A DNA stretch of 64,000 bases from Astropecten irregularis (lineage: Eukaryota > Echinodermata > Asteroidea > Paxillosida > Astropectinidae): positions 14,582,528-14,646,527 of the forward strand of contig OZ020253.1 in assembly GCA_963971285.1 (NCBI GenBank). Direction: 5' to 3'. Numbering within the stretch: the stretch's first letter is position 1; every line of letters begins with the position of its first letter. Under the pieces are notes generated by a model. The model was not told the origin of the DNA, searched no databases, and worked only from the letters and a program-made list of their open reading frames with translations. A program made the position numbers and the translations under genes. Shown in pieces: positions 1 through 11,900 of this stretch.

Positions 1-945
1 CCATAGACAACAGTGATAAATCATCAAACTTCAAAAATCATTTAAAAATATACAGAACTCTCACAGCTGTTCAAGTTACACAGAAAAATGATGACCAACA
101 TGTCACCTTTCATTTTCTTTTCAATTTATGGTAGGGTGACCATTGAATTTTTGAGATATACTCATTCTCAGCTGAACACCCCTAAAACAAGGTATGGATC
201 ACTACAGTCAAAGAAGCCATTTTCAAAAAAACATCCCTCTGCAAAGCGGCTGAAATAGACCCACTTTCTCACCCAATTGCATCAAAAATGGTCACAAATG
301 GAAGCCCAGAGTCCAGGCAGGAGGTCCAGTGCCATATTTCTTCAATCCTTCATTTTCATAGCTCTCACTTACTCTCTTATTTAAAATATATTGAGTGCTT
401 AACTTTTATTAATGAGCTCGGCGGACGGATTTTGGCCCTATTTACTTGGGTGCACCCTATAGGTTGCACCCAAGTAAATAAACTCCCATAGACAACAGTG
501 ATAAATCATCAAACTTCAAAAATCATTTAAAAATATACAGAACTCTCACAGCTGTTCAAGTTACACAGAAAAATGATGACCAACATGTCACCTTTCATTT
601 TCTTTTCAATTTATGGTAGGGTGACCATTGAATTTTTGAGATATACTCATTCTCAGCTGAACACCCCTAAAACAAGGTATGGATCACTACAGTCAAAGAA
701 GCCATTTTCAAAAAAACATCCCTCTGCAAAGCGGCTGAAATAGACCCACTTTCTCACCCAATTGCATCAAAAATGGTCACAAATGGAAGCCCAGAGTCCA
801 GGCAGGAGGTCCAGTGCCATATTTCTTCAATCCTTCATTTTCATAGCTCTCACAACTCTCTTATTTAAAATATATTGAGTGCTTAACTTTTATTAATGAG
901 CTCGGCGGACGGATTTTGGCCCTATTTACTTGGGTGCACCCTATA
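1..945. repeat. Two tandem copies of a ~480-bp inverted-repeat element
   Basis: Positions 1-461 (its left end lies outside the window) and 462-940 are nearly identical. Ends read GGTTGCACCCAAGTAAATA (462-480) and its inverse TATTTACTTGGGTGCACC (ending 456 and 940). The sequence CTATAG follows the right end of both copies, as if they share a target duplication. A third, older copy lies at 40338-40800. Confidence 0.85.
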
Positions 946-970
946 GTACACCATGGAGGAAGGAAGAACT

Positions 971-2194
971 AAGCCCTGTTCACACTGGATACACATTTAG
1001 GGTAGCCTAATTTTGGGGATTGTGATAAGAAGGGATCCCCAAACACATTGATTATTTTTAGCCCTTAATTTAAATAGCTTCTAACGTTAGGGCCTTACTC
1101 CTCAAAAATGATACTTTTGACTTTCAACAAATGTTGCTGGGTCCTTAAAAGCCTAAATTGAAGAAATTTGTGCAACATTTTGGTGTAAAAATGCAATTTT
1201 CTTACGTCCTTCTTGCAAACTTGAAAACAGCCCGTCTATCTAATCGCGTGAGGCCATTTTGTCTGGTCTGGCTAGTCTAGTGCCCAGACTTAACAGATCA
1301 AGAGTCTTCTACATGTATGCCTAAATATCAGAAGGCCAGTTCCCATGTCACTTGACCAATCTCAGGGGTGGAAACCAGACTATTCTCGTCTGCGGCCGTC
1401 CGTGCGGCCGTGAAATGTTCCATCTTCGTTACTGTCTTTACCCCATAATTTCCCTCAAAAATCAAAGCCCTGCCCTCTTTCCACAAAATTAACCTTGTAA
1501 ATAATGTAGAAGAGGACATCATCAAGGTATATGTAGGTAAGTAACTTTCCAAAAGTAGTTTTCCTTTCCTTTATAGTTTTGGGACCCGTCATCGCAATCC
1601 CCCTAATTTTACTGTGATGATGGGTAACATTCTGATGAGTTAATCTTCCCACTGTCCGCACTTGGATTTATTAAGGCGGTTAAAATTATCGAGACGATGG
1701 ATAAACTAATCCAGCTGGCAGAAGTTGCCTCGAAGTTTACACACTCCATTAATTTTTTTCACTTCCCAGATGTTGGTTACTTGTTTGTACATTTTAAGGT
1801 CAACAAATTTTCAAAATATTTTGAAAAATCAGGACATTTCGAAGAGGAACCTCGGATTGTTTTAATTTTTCTGGAATTGTTGGTCGTATGCAATGATTGT
1901 ATTGACAACACACTATCGTAATCTAGGCCTGTGATGTAATCTGTGGTCATTGGACGGTTTGGACCAGATGGGAGATTTAACCGAGACAGTACGTCTGCAC
2001 TGGATTTTCTGGCTCTGTTAAACTGACCTGGTCAATCTTCCTGGGCACCTTTTGCTCGGTTAAACTACCCACACGGCTCAGTTAAGTTACCTGTCAGGAA
2101 AGTTACCCAGGCTGTCCGCACTAGACTTAAAATGGGTAAGTTACCCATTGGCTCGGTTAGTTTGCCCAAAATAAGTCCAGTGCGAACGGGGTTT
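971..2194. repeat. Inverted-repeat element containing a second nested element
   Basis: The outer ends are similar inverted sequences: CCCTGTTCACACTGGA near 975 and TCCAGTGCGAACGGGG near 2176. Inside it at 1015-1602 lies a different element with ends GGGGATTGTGATAAG and CAATCCCC, related to the pair in ATP5F1D intron 1. No coding capacity is seen. Confidence 0.55.
1015..1602. repeat. MITE with GGGGATTG termini (copy 1)
   Basis: Termini are GGGGATTGTGATAAGAAGGG and, inverted, GGGACCCGTCATCGCAATCC. The interior matches 60547-61073 and 61073-61472, in reverse orientation, over hundreds of bases, for example the stretch reading CAAAGCCCTGCCCTCTTTCC. It is non-coding. Confidence 0.75.
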
Positions 2195-2470
2195 ATCTCA
2201 CCTAAATAATTATGTTGACCAGTTGTGATGTCCTCTTCTTGTTAGCAAGGTTAAGGTTAAATTTGTGGAAAGAGGGCAGGGCTTTGATTTTTGAGGAAAA
2301 TTATGGGGTGTCTGAAAATAATCCTTGTGGACTAAAACACACTAACCCCGTAAACTGTCTTGTAAAAATTTATGTTTTCCGATGAAAATGCGGACGATTT
2401 TTTTGGATTGTCTGCCATCTTGTGTGGTTCTCCACCACACACACTTGACTTCATGCTTGTTTTCCATTGG

Positions 2471-2733
2471 GGAAAGAATTCCACTGACGGCCATGACGGA
2501 AACAGGGTTATTTCCTCCAAGAGTTAACTTATTTGCTGCAAGTCATGATGAGCTTCAATCTCAGGAGTGGAAACTGGTGTACATAGCTTATATCTAAAAA
2601 GTGAGATTTTCAGTGTTTTTTGACCTACAATTATACACTACGAATACAGCGGTAGCCATTTTTACCAAAATGCCCTCTGTTGGTCCCATAGGTTTGTGCA
2701 CAAGTGATGGCCATCAGTGGAATTCTTTCCCTG
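2471..2733. repeat. 263-bp MITE with GGAAAGAATTCCACTG termini and ATTGG duplication
   Basis: The inverted ends are GGAAAGAATTCCACTG (from 2471) and CAGTGGAATTCTTTCC (to 2730). ATTGG occurs at 2466-2470 and 2734-2738, consistent with a 5-bp target duplication. The flanks together resemble 61815-61925, which has no insertion. A related copy lies at 45791-46090. Confidence 0.75.
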
Positions 2734-2980
2734 ATTGGTGGAGAGCCAAACCAAGATGGTACACGATCTGAAACAGAAATTGTCAGTATTTTTGTACAGG
2801 TCCCCTGTAAGTTTTACATAATCTGTGAACATGTCTGTTTTGGTTCCATACCAATGTATGATAGTACCTTTAATGCCAGACCAAAGAAAATTAAGTATCT
2901 ATACATTGTGTAACTTTGTATTCATTTGTGCCTTTATATTTCAGCTAGATACTTGATGTACTTGACAAGAAATTCTCTGC

Positions 2981-5900
2981 ATGATGTTCCTTCGTCTCCA
3001 TTTAATGTTGCTTTGGATACTGGTTGCTTCATTGACTGTTCTGGTTACTGGTGGTCTCTTAAACAGCAGCAGCAGCAGTCCATGTAAGCAGGCCTTCATT
3101 TTTAAGGAGAGTGAGAGTGATCACTCTCCTCCGCTCTCCTAAAGTTTTCCAAGGAGAGTGAAAAAAAGAGCTCCTTAACAATTTAAGGATAGCTGCCTTT
3201 TTCAAAACATCAGCTGACATTCTTTACCCTTTATGGAAAATACAAAAATGTTTAGATTTTTTATAATCTTTTTCAAGAGGTCAATCACAAGTTTGCACCT
3301 TTTTTTTTACATCGGACACATGCGAACTCGAGAGTAAACTGCTCTCTTAGTTTACTGTTAGTAATAGGCCAGGTATGTTGATTTAAGGAGTTGAATTTGC
3401 AGCTCAAACTTGATTTTTGTTACTGAGAGCAAATCACTCTCCTAAATTCTCTACGTTGATTTAAGGAGAGTGATTTGCAGCTCCCCTCATTTTTATTAAA
3501 ATGAAGGCCTGATGTAAGTACTTGCATTGGAATCCAGTCAGGCTAGGCATTGAGGATATTGAACACATCACCAGCAAAAGCAACATGTAGCTAGACTTGG
3601 CTCAGGAAAATGATCATCGTTGGGCTGGATCACTCAGTTGGTATAGCGCCTGTATGGTATATTCAGGAGGTCGCCGGTTCGAATCCCGCTCCAGTCACTT
3701 TTCAATGACTTTAAATTTGGATATTTACTGTAGGTCACGTAGTTCTTTTGTTTGTGGAAGTTGCAGTAATCAATGATGTACCTGTACACGTATATGTGTG
3801 AATATTGTTTGTCCCATTAGGTACTCAGATGTCATGTGTTTTGTATTTTCATCTAAAGATTGCATATTTGCAATATAGGCTTGCTGAGCAACCACTCTTT
3901 TGGGAAAGTGTGTCGTCCTGAAAAAGAACTGCATTAGGCCACATAAAAAAAATTACTTGTTTAGCGTCCCCGCCCGACCTCCGATATGAGCCCGACCTGT
4001 ATTATTATTTATTTTTTTTATTTGTCTAAAAAAAACAAAATATTAGGGGAAACAATTATTTCTTGTATGTAAAAGCAGTGTGCGCTAATATCTACCGTAA
4101 TTTTCGGACTAAACATCATGAAAGCCACCTGGGGTAGAAGCCGCAGCATGCGAAAAATGTACAAATTTAAGCGGAAGGGACATTTGATAATCAACGTTCC
4201 GGAAATTTGTACCGATGTGGCGGACTGAAGGAATATCAGCCGAGCGCATGACTAGAACTACCGTAACCCGACTTGAGTCAAGTCTACATACTTAGGTTTC
4301 TCTAGTCTACTGAAATTTCCAATGGTCAGATATCTAGCTTGAAAGCTTCTATGGTCTTCAGTATCTTCCTAACATGTTTTCTGACCATGAATACCATGTA
4401 TCTTTTCTTCCACAGGCATGTTGCCATTCTATCCTTAAAATAAAAAATAAAAATAAAAACCTCCCTCCCTACCTAGAAAATTTGGAAGAGGTGGACGCTA
4501 AACAATTTTTTTTTTTATGTGGCCTTATATAGATGTTTTTACCGTTACATTTTTATGTATGTTTGATTTTTGTCACCGGTCCTTTTCAGGACCACACACC
4601 TTCCAAAAAGAGTGTTATACAGGGTGTCCCCAAAAAAAAGAACTATTAATATGAAAATTAAACTGTTTAAATCACTTCAAGATTCAGATATGTAATACAA
4701 CTATGTCTTGGCTATCACTGTGTAGAATTTGAGCAAAATTTGACTAAAATTGAGTGAAAAAACAAAGACTGAATTACCAACCTCAAAACCCGATTTTCAT
4801 CTTTCTTTCATACACATTATGCGTGTATTGACCACTATGTGTGTTATCCTTGCAAATTTGTTTTTTAAAAGGAGTACTCTTTCAATTGGTCATATTTTCA
4901 CCAATTTCTGCCTGATTTTGCTTAGATTCTACATGGTGATAGCCAAGACATGGCTGTATCAAATATCTGAATCTTGAAGTGCTTTTTTAATTTTAACATA
5001 ATGGGTTCCGACACAGTGTTGCGTTTTTTCTGGGACACCCTGTCTCCGCAAGTCTTATAAGTTCTAGTCTCTCCACCATGCAAAACTTCAAATCCTACTT
5101 ATTTGCAATATGAAAAGTACTTCACAATGTGCGCATGTGAGGTTTTGTACAGTCAACTACTGATGGCCATTTTGTTGTAAAGAATGTAGCAGACAACATT
5201 TTAAAGGTGATTTTACATTTGTGTGTGTTTATTTGTTTTCCTGCATTTATGTAGTGGTCATTGACGCATCGGCTTCAGTCGTCAGAGTTGGGGACAGTGT
5301 CCAACTGAGATGTACCCTTCCGCAGAGTCTACAAACAACTCCTAATGTGCACACTACCGAGGACATCACATGGCGCCGGGTCAATGAAGATGAAACTTTA
5401 AAACCAGTAGGAGTGACAGTAGTGGTCAATGGTTCATCATCTGATATCACACTGGTCAATGTTAGCGTCACTGATAGTGGCGTGTATCGATGCTGTCTGG
5501 CTGATACCTGTGTAGAATCTGCCGACATCCGGATTCGGGTTGGATGTAAGTTTTCCTTTATGTCCTTGAAAAGTAGTGCATTGTTTATCTGACCGATTGT
5601 TAAAGAGTCCGGTCCCACCCTGAACTAAGGTCAATTTCATAGAGTTACTTTAAGCACAAAATTTGCTTAAAGGTACAGCACAGGATTGGTAACAAACCCA
5701 AACAGAAGTGTTCACAGATTTAAGTATAACTTTTAGGATATGAAGATGGTGATGGTAGAAACATACTGTTAAATTATTTCCACCTGAAATGCTATATTTA
5801 TCCAGAAGTTAGCACAGATTAAATAGTTTTGATCTTGGGGTAAGATCAAAACCAGTCTTTATGTTTTATGAGAGAAATTGAGTTGGCTTTTTGCTATTTT

Positions 5901-8900
5901 CTCGTGACACGGATGTCCGATTGATCAGACAAATAAGTGTGAGTGCTGTTCTGTGACTTTTACCAATCATGTATCATACCTTTAAGCATGAAAAGTTTTC
6001 CTTGACCAAACAGGATTACCAACCAAATGTTCATGAAATGTTTACTGCTTTTGACTTGTATATTCGGCCATTGTTTACTGAGCAGAACATTCACAAGGAG
6101 TCTTGGCTGGCATACTGATTTTATTATTAACTAAGAGTTTTTGGTACATCAGCAAATTTTGGTGCTTATAAGCAGCTCTATGAAAATTGGACCCTGGCAG
6201 CATTATCTTTTTTCTTCCCATATACATGCAGTTAGTAGACCTATTAATTTTATTTCTGCGTTGTTCTTGTTTAAGTACCGCCTACCCCTGCAACCAATTT
6301 GACGTGCTATAGCTTCAATTTCGAACAGGCCACTTGTGAATGGGTCAAAGGTGGCCAGCTGAGTCATCTAGAATCTACAGATCTCCTACAATTAAAAGAT
6401 CCATCTGCGGTACAGACGTAAGTTTTAATTTATCTGTGGGGTTTCCATGGTGATCATGCTCCAATAAATCAAACCCAGCTATACAGCTGACTTTGGTGTA
6501 TTTTTTAAAGGTACTATCATACTTTGGTAAAAAAAAACAAATTAGACATGTTCACAGATTTACCGTATATATAACTTATAGGGTATAAAGATAGACCTGG
6601 TACAAACATACCTTTGAACTTTTTCTGACTGAAATAATGTATGTTTCCAGAAATGAGTAAAAAAAAAATACAGAAAATTGTATTTTCCAAGATCAAAACC
6701 TCACAATAACAATTATCTCAACAATTTCACATAACAATTTGCAACGGCTTTTCACTGATTTTCTTCTGTTTCCAATAAACTATTGAGCTGAAAATTTCAC
6801 AGCTTTGTTTTGATTTCATGACAAATCAAATTATGAACATACCGCAGCTGTAATGCGCCGTATTTTTGAATGCAAGAGGGCGCTGTTAGGTACAACTTTA
6901 TTTACTTTCTGGGGGTATGGTCCGATTAATTGTCAATTGAGCAGAGGTCATTTACGGACAATTTTGTCTGTTGGGATACGATAGAAGTGTATATTTTTAC
7001 TACGACATGTACGAGTTGTATTCTGACACAGCGGTACACAACAACAACGCATTGTCAAATGACCCCCGGAAGTACCCGGAAGTTATTCGAAGCGCCCTCA
7101 CTCGTTCAAAAATACCGCGCATTATTAACTTAAATACCAAAGTATGATAGTACCTTTTAACCTTTTCTCTATCATGTTTATTTATTTCATCTTGTTTTAG
7201 GGAGTGGGAGAAATGTTCCTACCAAATGCCAGATGATGTATGCCTCAGCAATGACTGCCAGCAGCAGTGTAAAGGCACGTTTGGCGCTTGGGAATATAGG
7301 ATAAATACCACAAATGCTCTGGGCTCTGTTTACTCTGAGTCAGTCATATTCTACGCCGAAAGAGAGAGTGAGTCATTCCTTTTTGTGTACATGTACAGCG
7401 TGTCCCAGAAAAAAAAAAAAAAAACGGAGATTTTTGATTGATTGAATGGTTTATTTCATAACTTCATAAATTCAGAACACAATTAAGACAAAAAAAGACA
7501 ATGATGATTATACCATCCATTCGCAGCCAACGGCTGAATTGTATGGAATACTGCACAAGAAGTAGGCCTATATCATAGAGATACATACTAATAAACTAGA
7601 GGGCGGACGCACAATACTCCCCTGTACTATGGCGCTGTGATCGCATGTATCCCATGCCGCCATTACTATTATGGGCACGAATTACGTATACGCATGCGTA
7701 CCAGAGAATGCTGTGCTGACGGAGCACTTGAGTAAACTACAGTACAAAGGCCTACGGCGTACGTACACAGCAAAGATAGTAACGCGCCGGCGCAGTGCCC
7801 AGTTTCAGTAATGGCGGATCGATCCCCATGTTGTCACTGAAATTTCGCCGAGCCCGCCCTCAAGTATACATGTACATAGAGCAGTGGCGTACGCAGGATT
7901 TTTCCAAGGGGGGTGTTTAAAAAAAGAAACTTGCGAAGCCACGGCGTGGGGTACGGGGCCCGCTTAAGGGCCCCGGGAAATTTTGGATATTAGATGCTCC
8001 CTGGTGCATTTTAGAGTATTTCTGGGCCCTTTTTGATAACTTTTTGCCATGGAAATAGGATGGGGTTTTTTTCTTTTCATTTTTATAATTTCGGATTTTA
8101 GACACATTTGACCAAAGGATTTTAAAAAGTTATGATGGCAAATTTGTTTTCATACAGTTTTCATTTAGACGCAGGATCAAAAGGAAATATTCATTCTGCC
8201 ATAAAATTTATTTGAACAAAATTAAGAAATATGAAACAAATATAATTTTTATTATTAAGCGATGATCATGAGTTGCACCAGTTTTGAAGAAACGGCCAAT
8301 TTTGTCTGATATCAACGCCCGTTTTTGTCAGGTGAATATATTTTTTTGACGTGGGTTATGCTTTTTTTGTCAAAGAAATATTTTTCCGCAGCCGCGAAAC
8401 TTGAAAATATCCACTCCCGATGTCAAATAAATATATTCACCTGACACTAATGGGCTTCCGTAAAAAGCTGTGTAGTCGACATTTTGAAAATTTTCCATTT
8501 CTTATCATTTTATTGAATTGCATTTTTCAATAAACACGGAATTTCCGTGAAAATTAAATCCAGGCAGAATGAAGAGACATGCTCTTTTTTGTGCATGACA
8601 CTGAAAACGCAGTCGATCACGGTCATCCAGAACAAAGTCTTGGACTTCCTTTCAAAAGTGCGAACAGTTTCCATTTAGGCTACGTTTTTATGGTTACAGT
8701 GTATAACTGTATAGTAAAAAGAAAGAAGGCCGTGTACTGGTGGAAATTTTTCGCTCAAGCCGCTAAAAGGATAGAGCGGCTTGCGCGAAAATTTATTCCA
8801 CATTAGTGGGGCTAGAAAGTTTAACCGGGGAGCCCCCCGGCCTAAACTCGCAGCGAGTACCGTACCCAAACAAATTACGCGGCCCCAGCCTCCCCTGCTA

Positions 8901-11900
8901 TATGTAGTGAGTGGAGTCGATCGTTTTCCATGCTGCGAATGGTGGGTGCATCGCGTGCGCACAACACCAATCACGAGGAACGAACGTACGTCGTGATGTA
9001 AAATTTATAGGCCTTATAATTATGTAACTATAGGGGGCCTTAATGTTATACATGTAGTCATGTACGCAAGTTTTATTAACACACAAGTTGATCTTTCTTC
9101 TTCTTCTTTAATCCCCAAATTTCCCTGTTTCACACTTGGTATTTATTCGGTGCTTTCTTTTTATCTTTTTCCCTCTCCGTTTCCTTATTTTCTCCCTTTC
9201 CACATTTTTACCGCTGAGCAATGGGGGGTGTTTTACGTCCAAAACACCCCCCCCTGCGTACGCGCCTGACATAGAGTAATAATTGCGTAACACACATTTA
9301 TTGAATTGTGGGAATTGTGGACATGGGCTGAACATTTACTTATGAACTGAGAAAGTAGAAAGCCCCCAGCATTCCAATTGCATACATTACATTTCGTTAA
9401 TTACTATCAGTGTTTAATCATGATTTAATATCACTTTTGAATAATAAATGACACATATCTGAAAAGCTTATTCCCTCGGCTTTCATTTGATACCATTCAT
9501 ATGATACATACTTCTTGTATGAATGAATAAAGACAATACGGAGCAAGGCTATCAACAAGTAATTTATTTTTGTATTCATCCAACCGTGAAGTATGTATCA
9601 TATTGTCATAAATTTTGTCATTGTCAGACATTGTGTGTCATTGTTTGATTTGTGTGTCATTTTCAGACATTTATGTGTCATTGTCAGACATGTGTCATTG
9701 TCAGATATATGTGGGTCATTTCCAGACGTATATATCATTATCAGACATTTACATGTCATTGTCAGACATTTATGTGTCATTGTCAGACATTTACATGTCA
9801 TTGTCAAACATTTACGTGTCATTGTCAGACATTTACGTGCCATTGTCAGATGTTAATTTGTCATTAGATGTTCATTCACAAACATTTTCTCCTTGATAGG
9901 CAAACTGCATCCTCCGCAGAATGTGACAGTGAGAAATGAATCGGCTACTGCACTGATTGTTACATGGTACCTCCCAAAGGAACTGAAATCGCACCTAAGA
10001 CACCAGTTGAAGTACAACTTGGAGTACAGGTGGGAGGGATCAACCACTTGGTTCAAAAAGGTAACTAAAACCCCCTTCCCACATTGCACCAGATTACTAC
10101 CCCCCCCCCCCCCCCCCCCCAAAGAAGTACAGATTCATGGGCAAAAATATCAAGGGAGATAAAGTCACAGTCATCTGTGAAAATTTCAGTCTCATACGGT
10201 GCCCACTTTTTGAGAAAACAGTGAAAAACGGTCACAGTATTTCTTGAGTCTTTTCTTTTTATTTTTGATCTTTTAGATCAGCATGGCTGTCTGCATTAAT
10301 GAGTACATGTAAACATGCAGACATTTGGGATAACAGATAACAGCTTGCTGATGATGTATCAGCACAATCCTGATAGGATGGCCTGTATAGGGTTTGTCTG
10401 TAAACACTGCAATGTAGTTTAAAGTTTTTTCTGAAATGTAATTTTTTTTTTATAGGACATAGACGTGAAAATCACTGGGGAGCTCAGCAACCTCAACCAT
10501 CCGTATGGCTTGTACTACATCAGAGTACAGGCCATTTACGATACATTGGCACAAAGTGATTATTCACAACAAGTGGAAGCTCGGACCTCTGAGAAAGGTG
10601 GGTGCCACATCTAACACCAAATCAAGTGTAAACATGGTGTAATGCCTCGTTCACACTTGGCCTACAAGGGGCCTTTTCCCACTAGAGCGCTCACCCCCGG
10701 GGCGAACTCACCCCGGCGCCACCCCAGGGTGAAAATTTCAACCCTGTTCCCTAGCAGGTTTGAACTAATCCCGGAGAGAAGGCATTCTCGGGGGTGGCTC
10801 GGGGGTGACGGAGGGGTGAACATTTCAAGTGGGAATCGTGGCTTATTTTCACCCCTGCGTCACCCCGGGGCCACCCCCCGAGATTGGTCAAGTGGGAAAA
10901 GGCCTTTAGAGTTGTGAAGTGCGGTAGAAATTAGACGAAAAGTACACAAACGAGTTATTAAACATGTTTAATTTTCTAGATTTAAGGTAATTGGTTTTGT
11001 GATAACACCATGAGACATACACCATGTTTACAATATTAAAAATTATGGGTCTAAAATACTTTCTTTTTTTAAATATACAATATCTTTTAGCACAAACAAT
11101 GATAGACAGGGTGAGTTTTATAACAATACAGTTGTATTTAACTTCATATGAGTTTTGATTACAGTAAACCTTTAAGATCTGAAATGTAGACATCTGTATC
11201 TGTGATCTGCATCAGGCTGAGGCATTCCCAAGGCAAATATTGAACTTCATTTCCAAAATGTAGCTGAAATTTTTTGTCCTCTTTTTGGTCTTTATCTTCC
11301 TCATCGTCCTTATTTTTGCGGTGCTGTTTTGAAAAAAATTGCTGTTTTTCTCCCTTTTTTCAGTTCCAGTAGATAATCCTGAGGAGATTTATTGTGAAGA
11401 TCAGCCCAATGATGAAGATGATTCACGGCAGATCTTGCTGGGGTGGAAGGTTAGTTGAAGAATGTCGGCAAATAATGCTGCAAATCTTTTTGACTAATTT
11501 CTGATAGCGCCCTCGCTAGGCCAATAATAAGGTCCATTTATATACTTTGGCCATGATTACTAGTTACTTGTTTATACACCGATCCGATACTGACCACCAT
11601 TACTGCAGTGTCCGCGCCTGCCTTTTGTCCGGCAACAAAATAATTTACGCTCCGCCGCAGTCTATAATAGACCGATCCAGTAGGCCACGCCCACCATAGC
11701 AAGTGGCAAGCAACGACGCACATGCGCGCGCGTAACGTGTCACGATCGCCAACACGCGTTGCACGCCCATCACCGAAAGCACTTATCTCTATGGGACTCT
11801 GGTTTTGGAAAAAGTCACAAATGTACGTTTCGTCTCTTACCAGGCCATCGAGAGTCAGAATTACAATGAAAATATAAACACCATCAATTTGTAGCAGAAA

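Noticed and set aside
3623..3697. Functional tRNA gene
   Set aside because: D and anticodon arms do not form properly and the T stem has a mismatch.
9593..9896. Overlapping open frames of 70-93 codons on both strands
   Set aside because: They are produced by the 21-bp minisatellite, whose unit is a multiple of three; the peptides are simple repeats.
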